Part shown: positions 11,483 through 24,273 of the stretch, in pieces | Layout: each line of letters opens with the position of its first letter | Numbering within the stretch: the stretch's first letter is position 1 | Origin: Hemileia vastatrix | Lineage: Eukaryota; Basidiomycota; Pucciniomycetes; Pucciniales; Zaghouaniaceae | NCBI GenBank assembly: GCA_030280995.1 | Contig: JASXTE010000005.1 | Location: 33,555,501-33,619,500, forward strand | DNA length: 64,000 nt | Direction of reading: 5' to 3' | The notes under the pieces: model-generated | What the model was told of the DNA's origin: nothing | Seen by the model: only the letters and a program-made list of their open reading frames with translations | Databases searched by the model: none | Program-made: the position numbers and the translations under genes

Positions 11483-12515
11483 ATGCCTCCACAACCTAAA
11501 GCAGATGGTGGAATAATTACCTGGCAGTTTTCTAAAACATGCACAGCCTGCAAATCAATGGAGTACTTCTGCGTTGAAAGCACAGTAAAACAAGGTCCTC
11601 ACCAGAAATACAAGTTTTGCTGCTGGAGACAGGTGGCATGTGATGCCTTGTCGAAAAATGCGGACATCAAGTGTCAATTTACAAAAACCAAATATTGGGT
11701 AATACCGAAGACCAAAGAGGTGGTCGAAGATATTTGGGACGTATCAATCGGGGACAATCAGTTGGTGGGAGAGATCGAGGAGGAGGTTGAAGATACCGTG
11801 GCAACCTGGGTAACCCAGGCCACAACTAAGAAACAAGGGGTCAAAGAAGAGGTGGATGAATTAGTTGAAGAGGATGAGGATGAAATCCCTATTTCAAGAC
11901 GGATGCCGAAGAATCGGCTGATGGTCATCTAGTATGACAAAGAGGAGAAGGAAGTGACGGTGGAAGTCACCCCAAAATTATTCTTAGAACTGACCCATTG
12001 TTTGAAGTAAGTCTTTTCTTCTTTTATTTTAAAAGATTTTGGTTACTGATGACCATATGTTTTAGAATTCAGATGTCATTGCGGAAGCTCCAATTGTGGA
12101 AGCTGCGCCATTGCTTCCAGTTGAGGTAAATCAACCAGTGATTGATTTGAGGGAGGAAAACGAAGAGACTCTTGACCAGCTATGGTTGAAGAAACCTTGG
12201 CAGGGCCGACAAACTCGATTCATTGAAGATTTAAGCGGTGAGGTCGAAATGATTGTTGATGCTGCCTCATTCAATGTGGCTGAAGAATTACTAGAAATTG
12301 GGGAAGTGGTACCGGTAGGAGAAGAGGAGGTATTTGAGAGATGCAGGAAGGAAATAAGACTGGTTTTGGAAAAAATGAAGAAGTTGGTTTGGGAGAAAAT
12401 ACAGGAGAAAAGAAAAGAAAGAAAGAGAGAAAAAAATAGAAAACAATTTGTGTATTTATTTTTTTATTTTCTTGTTTTAATTGAAAATTTTGATATATAT
12501 TTTATAAGATTTTAA
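11483..12515 (+). pseudogene. Antisense ORF of the Gypsy element, Cys-rich N-terminus
   Basis: First frame 11483-11932 (149 codons) starts MPPQPKADGG and has a Cys-rich module (CTACKSMEYFC, then FCCWRQVACDAL and IKC) suggesting a small zinc-binding fold, followed by a Glu-rich acidic stretch. After a stop at 11930 the frame stays open to 12006, where GTAAGT starts a probable 59-nt intron ending TTTTAG at 12065. A second frame (12066-12515) continues with acidic and coiled-coil-like sequence (RCRKEIRLVLEKMKKLVW), though the two frames do not join in phase, so this copy is broken twice. It runs opposite to pol and has its own TATA box. Function unknown; a regulatory or Gag-like accessory role is only a guess. 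I have not identified a named family. Confidence 0.65.
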
Positions 12516-13281
12516 GAAAAGAAAAAGAAAAAAGGAAAAAAAAGATTTGAATAAAATTTTGTTTTAAATTTTGAAAGAAGAAAAGAAAGAATGTTTAACT
12601 GAGTAATTTTTAAGTTTTGAAAAGAAAAAATTTAGGTAAGAAAAAAGAAATAGTTGATTGAAACAATTTTGTTTGAAATGAAATTTAATGAAAGAAAAAA
12701 TTGTTATTTTTGAAAGTTTATTTATTGAAGTTTTTTAGGAATTTTGGTTATTTGAAAAGAAAGAAGAAAAAAATAGTTTTGAAAAAAGAATTTGAAAGAA
12801 AGAAGTGATTTGTTTGAAGAATTTTAAAGAGAGATTTAAAGGTTGAAGTGAAGTTTGAGAAAGATTGTCGTATTGAATTCGTGGAAAATTTTGATATTTT
12901 GAAAAAAAAGAAACAAGGGAAAAGAAGAAAGTTTGAAAAGTGAAAAGGAAGAAAATTAAAGGAATTATTCATTTTTTAAGATTTTATTTGAATGAATTTT
13001 AAGATTTTTATTTCATTATTTTATTTTATTTTATTTTTTATTTTTTTTACTTTTTTGATTTAATTTAATTTTGCTTTTAGTTTATTTTATTTTATCTTAT
13101 TTTATTTATTTTAATTTACTTATTTAAAGAAGGTTGAAAAAAGCTTTTGAGAAGAAGAAAGAAGAAAAGAAAAAGAAACAGAGTAAGGATTTTAGAAGAG
13201 AAGAAGTTTTAGAATTTTTAAGAAGAGAAAAGAAAAGAGAAAGAAGAGAAAAAATAAAATAGAGTTCTAAGGTTTTGGTTT
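12400..13281. repeat. Purine-skewed low-complexity tract
   Basis: About 880 bp in which the plus strand is almost only A, G and T, with short GAAAAG, AAGAAAG and TTTTATTTTA units. It separates the end of the antisense gene from the chromodomain end of pol. No conserved frame is visible. Confidence 0.7.
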
Positions 13282-16200
13282 TTAAGGATATTTAAGATGA
13301 AAAGATTTTAGGAGTTCAGGGGCGTTAGAAACATTGATAGCTGGTTCCCAGGATGTTTTGTCTGAGTCATCGAGAAAGCCCTCCCATTCCACGAGGTATT
13401 GAAGTTTCCCCTTGCGCATTCTTGAATCAAGGATACGACTTACTTTGCACTCTAGATGGTCTTCTAATTTGACCGGTTCCAGAGGAGGTTGGTTCCTGCC
13501 CAGGTATATTTCTCGAGCCAGTTCCAGGAGAGATATGTGGAAAACAGGGTGAATAGCCTGCCATTTAGGAGGTAGCTTGAGTCCAAATGCAGTTTTATAG
13601 ACTTCAGAGTCGATTTCGAATGGTCCCAAGCATTTTTAAGCCAGTTTCTTTCATGGTCGAGTTGTTTGAATGTTTCGTGCATTGAGCCATACTTTGTCGC
13701 CTGGTTTAAAAGAAGGAGCAGATTGTCGATATTTGTCGGCCTGTTCCTTGTACCTTCGAATTGCTAATTCAAAATTTGATTTAAGTTCTTCTTGGAGTCG
13801 TGATATGGTTTGAAGATAATGTTCAGCAGGATGACTGGTTCCTACATGGATTGAGTTGAATCGAGGATGTCTTCCATAAACAGTTTCAAAAGGAGATTGT
13901 CATGTCAAAGAATGAGTCAAGTTATTATAAGCAAATTCGGCCAATGGTAAACATGTGGTCCAATCTTCTTGTTGGTAACTGACATACATTCGAAGGTATT
14001 GTTCGAGGATTTGGTTGACCCTTTCCGTTTGCCCATTGGTTTCAGGATGATAGGCTGTGGAGAGATTCCTTGTGATATTGAGTTGTCGACACAATTGAGT
14101 CCAGAATGTGGATACAAACAATGAGCCTCTATCTGAAATAATATCATTAGGCAAGCCATGTTTGGAAAATACATATTCTAGAAACAATTTTGACAAATAT
14201 TCTGCTGTAGCAGTATTAGTGGTTTTAATGAAAATAGACATTTTTGAAAATCTATCTACTATTACTAATATAGAATCAAAATTATTAGAAAGAGGAAGTT
14301 GAGAAATAAAATCCATAAATAAAGATTCCCAAGGTTTAGAGGAAATAGGAAGCAGTTGAAGAAACTTATGCTTCCGGTGACGGGGAGCCTTATTCCTATT
14401 ACATTCATAACAAGATCTTATATAGGCCTTGATTTCTCTGGTCATTCCTGGCCAGAAGAAATCCCTCGCAATTAACTGGTAGGTTTTATCAATTCCAAAA
14501 TGACCAGCTAATGGAGAATCATGTTGACTATTGAAAATCCATAATTTTATTTCATTGTTGTTGGGTATGACTACTCTACCTTCAAAAACTAATAGACCTG
14601 ATTCAATACTAAATATTTTGGCCCCTGGATTTGAGAGTATTTTGTCTTTTAACCCTAAACAATAATTGTCCTTTGACTGAGCTTTGAGGATGTAGGATAG
14701 TGGATTTTAGAAATATTTAATTGTCATCAAATTAAGTTGATGATCGTTAACATTGATTCGTTGAAAACTTATTTCACATTTGCTGTGTTTTTGTCAGCAA
14801 ATGCGTCCCCCCACTGTAGGTAAACGTCATCCCGATGTGACAGGATATCTGGGACAATGCAGTTCTTACCTAGGCGATAGGAGATAGAAAAATGAAATTT
14901 AGACAAAAATTCAGCCCACCTGGCTTGACGCCTGGTTAACACTTTGGAAGACATAAAGTATTTCAAAGAATTATGGTCAGTCAGGATTTGAAAAGGACTA
15001 TCTAGGCTGAGAAGAAAAGAGAGCCATTTTTTAAGACAATGGATAATAGCTAAAAGCTCCTTGTCATGAATTTTGTAATTTAATTCTGCTGCAATGAGTT
15101 TTCTTGATTCAAAAGCAACAGGATGAAACAATTTTGTTTCAGGATTGAATTGAGAAATGACCCCTGCGATAGCATAATTTCTAGCGTCTGTCTCGACTAT
15201 TGTCAAAGCAGAAGGAATAAAGTGTCAAAGAATTGGAGCTGTGGTAAATACAGTCTTCAATGCTTCAAATTCCTTTCGTGCTGTAGAAGTAAAAAAAAAG
15301 GAATATCTTTTCTAAGAAGAGAAGTAAGATTGGAAATAGTTTTAGAGTATTTTTAATAAATCTTCTATAGAAATTGGCAAAACCCAAAAATCATTGGGGG
15401 GATTTAACGGTTTTGGGCTCAGGCCATTCCATGATTTTTTGGACCTTTTTGTTGTCCATGACTAAACCATCAGTGGATAACGTAAACCCCAAAAAGTTAA
15501 TAGATTTAAGATGGAATTTGCATTTATTGTGCTTGGCATAGATACCCTGATCTTGAAGGCAATTTAGAAGCTGTCAAACATGATGAATATGTTCATCCAG
15601 TGTCTTCGAAAAAATTAAGATATCGTCTAATTAGACAACAAAAAATTGTTTGAAAACATCTTGAAAGTTGTTATTAACACAAGTTTGAAAAGTAGATGGT
15701 GCGTTACATAATCCAAAAGGCATTACTAAATATTCAAAACTACAAAATCTAGTGCGCATTGCAGTCAGTGGTTCATGACCTTCCGCAATGCGAATAAGAT
15801 TTTGAGCACTTCTAAGATCAATTTTAGAAAAGAAATTAGCACCATTAAGAAGGGTAAGAAGCAATGACATAGGAGGAACTGGGTATGCATTATTCTTTTT
15901 AACTGTGTTGAGTTTTCTATAGTCAAAACACAACCTAAGGCCACCATCTTTTTTCTTTAAAAAAAGAACAGGGGAGCCGGTTGGAAATTTACTGGCTCTG
16001 ATGAAACCTTGGGCTACATTCTCTGCAATGTAGTCTCGAAGAACTTGAGATTCATCCTTTGACAAAGAATAGACAGCACCTGCCAGAGGCACTGGACCTA
16101 TTAACTCTATTTGATGGTCGTAGGGTCGATGAGGTGGTAACTTATCGGCCTTCAGGATTGAGAAAAAATTGAGGAAATCATGGTAGATTTCCGGTAGAGT

Positions 16201-18052
16201 TGATTTAATGGCTTCAACATTGATTTGGTCGTCCTCATCATCTTTGAGAGATTCTGTTGAGGGAAGACCGGAATTGAGAGAGCATAATTTGACTACTTCA
16301 AGGAAATTTAAATCCTCTTCAAGTGAAGTGATTGAGCTAGAAGAGTCAGCCAATTGCTCATTTAGGGAAAAATCAGATGCTTGAAAGTCATCTGGCAGAG
16401 ATTTGTCCTCTAGCAGGACATTTTCAGGCAGTTTGTTTAACTCCCTATTGACCTGCATTGAAGAATTAGAAATATACTTAGTGTGTGGGTTGATCAATCT
16501 CTGTGACCAATCAATATCTGGATTCCAATGCATTAAAAAATCATGGCCAAGGATGGTATCGTCCATTCTTGGGGCGCCCAAGAATGATAATTCCCACTCA
16601 AAGGGGGGAAAGTTCGGAAAGTTGAAAACCCATAAAACTTTCTTACCCAATATTTGGGTTCCTCTGATTTGACCAAATAAATTGTAGTTCGATTGATATC
16701 TGTGAATGACAGCTTTGACTTCTTGGCAAAAGATAAACTGACAAAAGAAATTGAAGCTCCAGAGTCTATAAGACAACTGAAGGGGGTATCCTCCTTGAAA
16801 AGAATGAATCTTAAGTGGTTTAAGGCAACTCCAGTCCTTACAACATGGAGGTTCTGTTCACTCAGAGAGATAAGATAGTTTGCTTTGCACACAAGTAAAC
16901 TATCTACTAGTTTTTTGACCTTGAACTAGTACCTTCTCTTTCCTTCAACTTCACACAATCTTCTAGCTTGTGCTTACCCCCACAATACATACATAACCCA
17001 TTATCTGCTCGCCTCTTCCTCTCAGCTTCTTTAAGTTCCCCTTTTGGATCCAGTACTTTACTGATATTGCCTGGGGTCAAGCCTTTTGGTTGAGGTTTGT
17101 CCTTTCCCTTATTGGGTTTGGATTGAGTTGTCCATGGGTATGAAGAAGATCCCGATTTAAAATTTAGGCCTTGAAATTTGTTGGCGTATTGACAATGTTG
17201 TAGTCGTCCTTGGTAAACACCGTCAAGTTAGAGGGTTCAATCCATTTAATCCGTTAAAGTAGTCATCTTCTGACCATGAAGATTTAATTGATCCAGAATC
17301 CTTGAAGGAAGTCCCTTTTTGAAATGATACTCGAGGGCAGCATCATTCCAACCTACTCGAGTTTGAAGTGCTCTGAAGTTCAAAATATATTCAGAGGCTA
17401 TACCATTAGCACTCATACAAAGGAAATAAAGTTCAATTTCTGCGTTGTCAGTTTCATTAGGGTCACCAAACAACGTAAAGAATTGGTCTTCAAACTTTTC
17501 CCAGTTATTAATAAGTAAGTGGGTTTCTGTTGAAGAGAGCATGAGAAGTTAAGGTTCGAGCCATTTTGCTGCTTTTCCAGCTAGGAATGAAGAAGCATAA
17601 ACAACCTTTGATTGGTCGTTATTTAAGGTTTGAGGGTCATTATTGAACAGGAGCTTGCAGGTTTGCAAGAAGGGCCACAATCTGTCTGGATGTTCTCCAT
17701 CAAATTAATCAGGAGATTTCATGGAAGGAGTTTTGAATTTAGATCCCTCTGAAGACTTTGGATTGGAAAGGGTTTTCATGAAAAGTCTCATGAAGTCCTT
17801 CAGCAAATTAGATGGTCCAGGTTCCGAAGGTTGACCAGAAGGGTGAGTAGCAGGGGCGGATGGTGCCTCATGCATTGTATCCTCTCCTTCTTCTTCCTCG
17901 CTAGAATCATCAAAATCCTGGGGGATCTCTTCTACAGATTGGACAGAGTGTCCCTCTTCCCTAAGGTCAAGAGGTTCCAAAGAGTGAGCGTGGGAAACAG
18001 GCTGTGTTGCTGTTGGCCTGCCTCTGGTGCAAGCCCTAGTAGTAGCGCCCAT
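13282..18052 (-). pseudogene. Gypsy Gag-Pol with C-terminal chromodomain, broken
   Basis: Gag starts at 18052 (MGATTRACTRGR) and holds an acidic region and a zinc knuckle (CMYCGGKHKLEDC, near 16980). Protease LIDSGAS is near 16772-16752. RT runs about 16050-15450 (LRLCFDYRKLN, MPFGLCNAPSTFQ); RNase H 15206-14769 (ETDAR, KELLAI, TDHNSL). The integrase zinc region is about 14525-14395 and its core 14445-13900 (MDFISQLP, SDRGSLF, ETNGQTERVNQ for D-D-E). After a stop near 13900 come the integrase C-terminus and a chromodomain (KLQYLVEWEGF...TSWEP) ending at 13282. Stops lie near 17703, 17540, 17245, 15631 and 13900, with further breaks between 16893 and 17245, 15207 and 15631, and 14446 and 14768. 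The stop at 15631 replaces the residue before LDD in the RT catalytic box, where the family normally has Tyr. Confidence 0.93.
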
Positions 18053-18154
18053 AGGAGGAGTGTGTTGAACAGGTGCTATTTAAAGAATTTAAAAGACCTG
18101 AAAAAAGGACGTAGTAGTGCCAAAGATTGAGAACTACGGAGAATTAAATTATAC

Positions 18155-18961
18155 TGTCACCGGACGACCTATGCACAAGGTTGAGGGTGTTCCTAGAAGT
18201 GAGATGAGGAGGGTAGTTTAGAAACTTCTTTGAAGCACAGAGGAAATGTTCGAGGAAGTGATTCAAAGATGACTCAAAGGAAGAGCTACTGCTTCAAGAT
18301 ATGTTCGATAAGAATTCTAGTATAATTTAAAGGTAATATTAAGATTCTTAAGATCTCACAAAGGGTTTTAAACTCAATAATCAAAGATTTAGGATTTAGA
18401 AATGATTACTGAGAAAATAAGGAAAGATACAATAAAATGATTTAACCTGAAGCTTTATCACTATTAACTATATATATGTTTTATAATTTAATTCTAAAGA
18501 ATGTTGAACCAAAATCCAACCCCTTTTATATCCTTTACTCCTCCTCACATTGACCTCATACCCATACATCATCCCTCACACCACAGACCACCTAAATTAC
18601 ACCTGTTACACTTGTTCCGTCCTCAATAACATCCTTTAACCTTTTAATCCTCCACTAACCATCCCGTCCATGCTCACTACCCCTTTTAATAACCCACAGA
18701 TATTTAATAAACCTTTTAGCGGACTATCACATTGACTATTGCACTGTGTGTCGCTTATTGAGGAAAAGAATAAAACACACTATTGAGGGAATGACTAATT
18801 TAGATTTAGAGTTTAGACTAGCGCAGTTGAATAGTGAGCACACAAAGGAAAGTTGCAGTTGCTATGTAGAATTGCTTTCTGCGCTTCAAGTATGGATTTA
18901 GACCTCTGTATTATTGATTTAATGAGCTGCTTTTGCCTCGAGTGTCACATAGCAGATGACA
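18155..18961 (-). repeat. 5' LTR of the Gypsy element
   Basis: 807 bp, TGTCACCGG...GATGACA. It retains several CG dinucleotides that are TG or CA in the other LTR, and the reverse at other sites. Confidence 0.93.
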
Positions 18962-18966
18962 TAAAT

Positions 18967-21278
18967 GTTGTAATCACAAAAGATGGGAGGTGTCATTACA
19001 GGCATGTGTATTAGCAATACAAGGATAGGATTACTTAGATAATGAGCTGAGAGTATTAAGTAATTAAAGATATTAGCTAATGGGATGAAAATTGAGATGG
19101 GATTACAGAAAATATGATGACACCCAATCTAATTGTAACAGCTATTTAGAAAAATAATTGGTTTCAGAATTAAAAAAAATTAAACATAGAAATTCCCTTC
19201 TCAATATAATCATATCATGATGAGATAAAATTCACATGAAAAATGGTGATTTTTAGTCATTTTTTAAGTAAAATTTTGAGAAAGAAAAATAATTTTGAAG
19301 GAAATGTTTAAGCCAAGGATGAGTAATAAATCCTGAATTTAATTTAACAGAAAATAATTGTAATAGTCATCTGAGAGTTGAGCTTGATGAAACTAAATAT
19401 TTAATTTTAAATTGCAGATAAGAGTCAATCATACTCAACTATTAAGACTTAATTTTGAGCATATACAGTATGCAAAAAGTAGGAAATTTCAAAAAAAATC
19501 CTGTAAAGTTAGATTGAACCTCTATTTTCTTTCATTTAGTCTTTCCAGCCAAAAAAACTTGCAAAGCAAGATGTTTTTAGAACTAAAGGGTTTATTCCAC
19601 AAAGGGGGGTTTCCGCTAATCCTCTATCTGAGCTCAATGTTAAAAACTAATTAATAGATCTATGTTGAATACATAATACATATATTTGCCAAAAGTATTA
19701 TGCATAGGCATTATATATGAATATTCCATATCCATGATTGATGCATACTTCTAATTCAATATGTAACTGTCCCCCCTCCCATCCCTGTAACCCCTACTTT
19801 TCTCTTCCCTACCCCCTGTGAACTCAATTAGTGACTCTCCAGCCCCCCAAAACTCCATGCTGCCTTGGTACCAGTATCTATCCCACAGATCTGTTTATTC
19901 CAAATTACCTTTCTTTATGCATCCTTTCTGCCCTGTTCTCCATACCAGTAACTTGAATACTCCATCTTCAACTTCTCTTTTTCTTGTTGTACTGTTCCCA
20001 AAATTTCTCTTCCACCAGTTCCCCATTTCCCATGGTTTCACCTTACCACTTCTGCTGATTTTAAAGCTCACAATCTGGTTTCCCTCTCTCCTCTTTCTGC
20101 ATGCCTAACTGTATTTTATCTTCTCTGACCCCAATTTACCTTTTTCCTCACCCAAGAGCTAGTCTTTCCTGAACCACAGCCCTTCTTTCCCCCATTAACT
20201 AATGTATAATATCCAAAGCTTCCTCATTCCATCCCTCACTCCCCTGTTATCACTTTTTCTCTTCTACCTTATTTAACTTCCTTCACAAGAGCATTTTATT
20301 ATCCACCCCCTCTATTTTTCCTTTTTGGTTTCTCTTTGCTCAATAGTGGCTCCCCTCTATTACCCCAATCCTTGACTCCCTGCCCCCACTCTCTTCATTT
20401 ACACTTCCAATTTCCTCTCTCCTTTTATTACATAGTTCACCTTCTCCCATTGAATTATACTTTATTTTTTCATATCTATTCTTTCATACCCTGATGTCCT
20501 CTGTCTTTTCTGAGTCTCTTGGTTCCTCCCCTAGTTATTCTGCACCCCTCCACATTCTTCTTTTTTCTCTTTCCCCTTACTCATTCCCATAATTTTCAAA
20601 AAGATTAATTACAGATTTCTTTCTGGATAAATCTGAAATGACTAAAAAATGACTTTCCTACCAGTAATTTTTTCCCAGTGCTATAAACATACTTTATTCC
20701 TTTGTGTGGATCTCTATCAAAAGATTCAACTTCAAATATTCACTTTGATCAACAAAAATTTAAAGCCTGAATATTTTGAAAAAAGGAATTTGATTTATAT
20801 TCACTTGGGAGAATAATTTGAATCATTTTTTAAGTGAAATAAATAATACTAACTGATCATTGAAAATTTAGATAGCACTAGAAAGGAAGTCATCTACCCC
20901 CCTATAAAAATAACATTTTAATTAATATGAGCCTATAGGCATCTACACTTTTTACATATTAATGAGTCTTTTCTTACCTATTTTCATTCAACCAAAGTTG
21001 AATCAAGTAAATTTCATTTAACCCAATATTTTCAAAATATTCATAACTCAGGCTTCATGTTCAGTAAAATTAACTTATCTGTAAACACAACACAACACTT
21101 CAAACATTACACATCTCAATTGAATTTTTACATGGATCTATACAGATACTAGAATCTTGAGGAATCCCTTTCAATGTATGAGGAAGAACTAATTTTATCA
21201 ATATAAATAGTCACTGAAAAACAATATATAATAAAAAAAATCATTCAACACAACCATATAAAAGGCCACTATAAACTG
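18967..21278. other. No gene seen; pyrimidine-rich block in the middle
   Basis: 18967-19740 is AT-rich without recognisable features. From about 19770 to 20600 the plus strand becomes strikingly C/T-rich (CTCCCATCC, TTCTCTTCC motifs) with few purine runs. The only long frame (19818-20108) is a by-product of this bias. Similar blocks occur at 32600-33000, 38290-38580 and 42950-43870, so this may be part of a dispersed repeat. Confidence 0.45.
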
Positions 21279-22455
21279 ATGCAAGACTTTTTTGAACCCA
21301 ATAGTACCTACAAAGATTCCATTTTTGAAAGAAGACTTCATATGAGTAAAATCCTACTCAACAAAATATGTAAAGATATTCAAGAGCACAAGAACTACTG
21401 GCTATGGAAAGCTGTAATTTTCATTACACTAATATATTTTCTTTCTAAAATTGAAAAACCCCCAATTTTTTCTTTGCTACTAGCTTTTACTATTCACAAG
21501 GATTGTTTTAAGCAGCCAGGTTTAACACAACTACAAAAGTTAACTTCCTGCCTATGCCAACTTGCCTATGGGATCACAGCTTACTTTAGTGATGAATATA
21601 TCTGAATAGTAGAAAGCATAGCACTAGTAAAACTCAAAATATTTATCAATGATATCATAAAGCTGTACAAAAGAAAATACTTAAATGAACCAAATTTGAG
21701 AGAAAAAAATTATCATGAAGGAATACAAAGAATGTGGCTTCCCTGGCTATCTGGGATCAATCAACAGTATGCACTGTGAATGTAAAAACTTCTCATCAGT
21801 ATAGGCCAGTAAGTTTCAAGGAAAAGAAGGAACTCTGAATATGGTACTAGAGGGTGTAGCAAGCAAAAAAGTACAATTTTGGAATTTCTTCTTTGGTTCT
21901 CCTAGGGCTCTTAATGATATCAACATCCTCCATTGTAGCCACAGATTTGACAAGTTACTTTCTGCAGCAAAAGATGAGGCTAGGTTCAAAGTAAACAAAC
22001 ATAAGTATACATGTATATATTATTTTTCAGATGAAATTTATCCTTCATGGTCAAAACTTTTCAAGTTGATCCCCCACCCTCAGGATAAAACCAGCCAGAA
22101 CTACATTAAGCTACAAGAAGGAGCCCATAAGGATATTGAACATGTCTTTTATGTATTTAAATCTCATTGGCAAATTCTCAAGGAGCCATGTTTTCTATGG
22201 AAGATCAGAAAAGTATAGAAGATGATGATGTGTTGTGTAATTTTTATAGAAGATAAATCTGATTTTGATACTTACCTTTTTAAACAATATCTATTAAATC
22301 AGAATGAAGATATAATTTCAACACAAATACTATCCAAACATTTTGATCTGAATATTTTCAATAGTTTAACAGAATATATGCAACAGAAACAACAACTACA
22401 TAGTTCAGCAATCCACTTTCAAAAGTGCGAAGACCTGAAAATTAATAATTGAACT
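21279..22455 (+). pseudogene. PIF/Harbinger-type transposase (DDE_Tnp_4), broken
   Basis: Reads as a decayed member of the PIF-like transposases common in fungi and plants. The N-terminal part is FFEPNSTYKDSIFERRLHMS and LTQLQKLTSCLCQLAYGI. After a stop at about 21602 and a frameshift near 21730 comes the first catalytic segment (GFPGYLGSINSMHCECKNF, where the family normally has GSIDCMHW, so Asp reads Asn). It continues with GSPRALNDINILHCS (second Asp block), DEIYPSWSKLFKLIPHPQ, and AHKDIEHVFYVFKSHWQIL (Glu region). The C-terminal helix (MMMCCVIFIEDKSD) follows in another frame to 22455. The enzyme would cut and join element ends. Terminal repeats of this copy were not found. Confidence 0.85.
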
Positions 22456-24230
22456 ATTAAGGCCAATGGGAAACATCTAATGTCAGTAACAGGGGATAAA
22501 GAATATTTAGTATAAATCTTACCTCTTTATATTTCTAAATAAGGAAAGAATGAATAGGATCTTATTAAATTAATATTAGAGAAAAGAAAGGAGGAGGAAT
22601 GGAAAAAAATATTATTACAGTGAGATAAAAAAAATTAGAGTATTAAGAATATTTTATGTAGGCATAAAAACGTGTACTTCATATGAAAATGATAGAGATG
22701 CAACACCAAAAAAAGTATTAGGTAGATATATGTTAAAAAAATGAGTATTAAAATGAATATTAGAGAGAGGAAACAGCAAGCAAAAAGTATTAGGTAAGTA
22801 TTATTTAAAAATTTGTGATGCAAATGAAGATGAGAAGGAGGCAACAACAATGAAAAAGTGTTAGGTATGTATACATTAAATATTTTATTTCAAATGAAGA
22901 TGGGGAAACTGGGGAATTACTCACCAGCTTATATAATGGAGTGGAAGTCCTATCCATCCCCATCCTCTGGCCCACATTGAGGGAATAATGCCTCAAGGCA
23001 ATTTCTGATAGTGATAGTCTGAGCTATTATTTCGTCAATATTGTGCTTTCCAATATAGATGTTTGTGTTTAGGGGGGGATACCAAAAATTAAAAAAAGAA
23101 AGAAAAAAAAAATAAGTGAAATCACATAGCTACTTTCCTATAAAAAAAAGAAGAAAATGAGGAGTGATCCACAAGCAGGGGAGATTGTGCCAAAAGACTA
23201 AAAAAAATTAAGAAACAAATTGGGAAATCAAGCAATTGATTTACCCAGAGGATGACCCAAAAGAAATAAATTTTGGATGGTCCTATGTTTTTTTGGTACA
23301 TCCTATCATTACTTGCTTCATTATCAAATTAATTTTTTTTGGTTCTATTTTCTTTGCTTGTTTTTCCCTCCCCCCAATAGCATCCAGAAAAAAAAGGAGG
23401 TAATATGATAATAAAGCAAGATTTTTTTTTTGGTGCGATTTGGAGGAGGGAAAAACAAGCAAAGAGAATAGAACAAAAAAAGAATAATTTGAGAATGAAG
23501 TGAGTAATGATAGGATGGACCGAAAAAAATAGGACCATCCATTTTTTTTTGGGGGGGGATCATCCTCTGGTTAAATCATTTGCTTGATTTAAAAACCTTT
23601 TTATTTTTATTTTTTAATCTTTTGGCACAATCTCCCCTACTTGTGGATCCCTCCTTACTTTTCTTCTTTTTCCTATAGGTAAGTAGCTATGTAACTTTTT
23701 TTGTTTTTTGTTTTTCTTTTTTTTCTTTTACTAATTATCCCCTAATCCCCCCTAAACATAAAAAACCATATTTCCCCTACCACATTGAGGCAATAATACC
23801 TCAGGATATTGCTGTCAGTGATTGCCTTGAGGCATTATTCCCTCAATTTGAGCTGAAGGATGGGGATGAATAGAAATTACTATACAGTATATAAACCGGT
23901 GAGTAATTCCCCAATTTTCCCATATTCATTTGCAATAAAATATTTAACATATACATACCTAACACTTTTTTGTTGCTTTTGCCTCCTTCTCATCTTTCTT
24001 TGAATATTAAGTTTTTAATGCATACATACCTAATACTTTTTGATTTCTGTTGCATGTCTCTCATCTTCATTTGAATACCAATATTTTTCTTCAAACCTTT
24101 CCCTAATAATACTTTTCAGCCTAGGTATCCCCAGTAATGAGTGTTTCTTATTTTTAAATTATGATAATTTTGATTTCATTAAGCCTATAAGTTAATATTA
24201 TGGTTATAATACTTATATTTATGGTTATTA

Positions 24231-24232
<2 letters not shown>

Positions 24233-24271
<39 letters not shown>
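24233..24271. repeat. (AT)n microsatellite
   Basis: About 39 bp of alternating AT inside the solo LTR; shorter AT runs occupy the same place in the sister copies, so it has expanded here. Confidence 0.9.

Positions 24272-24273
<2 letters not shown>

Larger units (their letters stand above)
10567..18961 (-). mobile_element. Chromodomain Ty3/Gypsy retrotransposon with an antisense gene
   Basis: LTRs at 10567-11374 and 18155-18961 are flanked by TAAAT (10562-10566, 18962-18966). Pol domains on the minus strand run protease, RT, RNase H, integrase, chromodomain, the Gypsy/chromovirus order. A separate gene lies on the plus strand between the chromodomain and the left LTR. Many stops are present, so the copy is dead. 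I could not identify a convincing primer-binding site or polypurine tract at either LTR edge. A second, partial copy of the LTR is at 58523-59300. Confidence 0.93.

Noticed and set aside
19818..20108. 96-codon open frame
   Set aside because: Lies in a C/T-biased block, has no motif, and similar frames arise wherever this bias occurs.
24233..24271. AT run as a possible replication origin
   Set aside because: It is an expanded microsatellite in a solo LTR; sister copies have shorter AT runs there.
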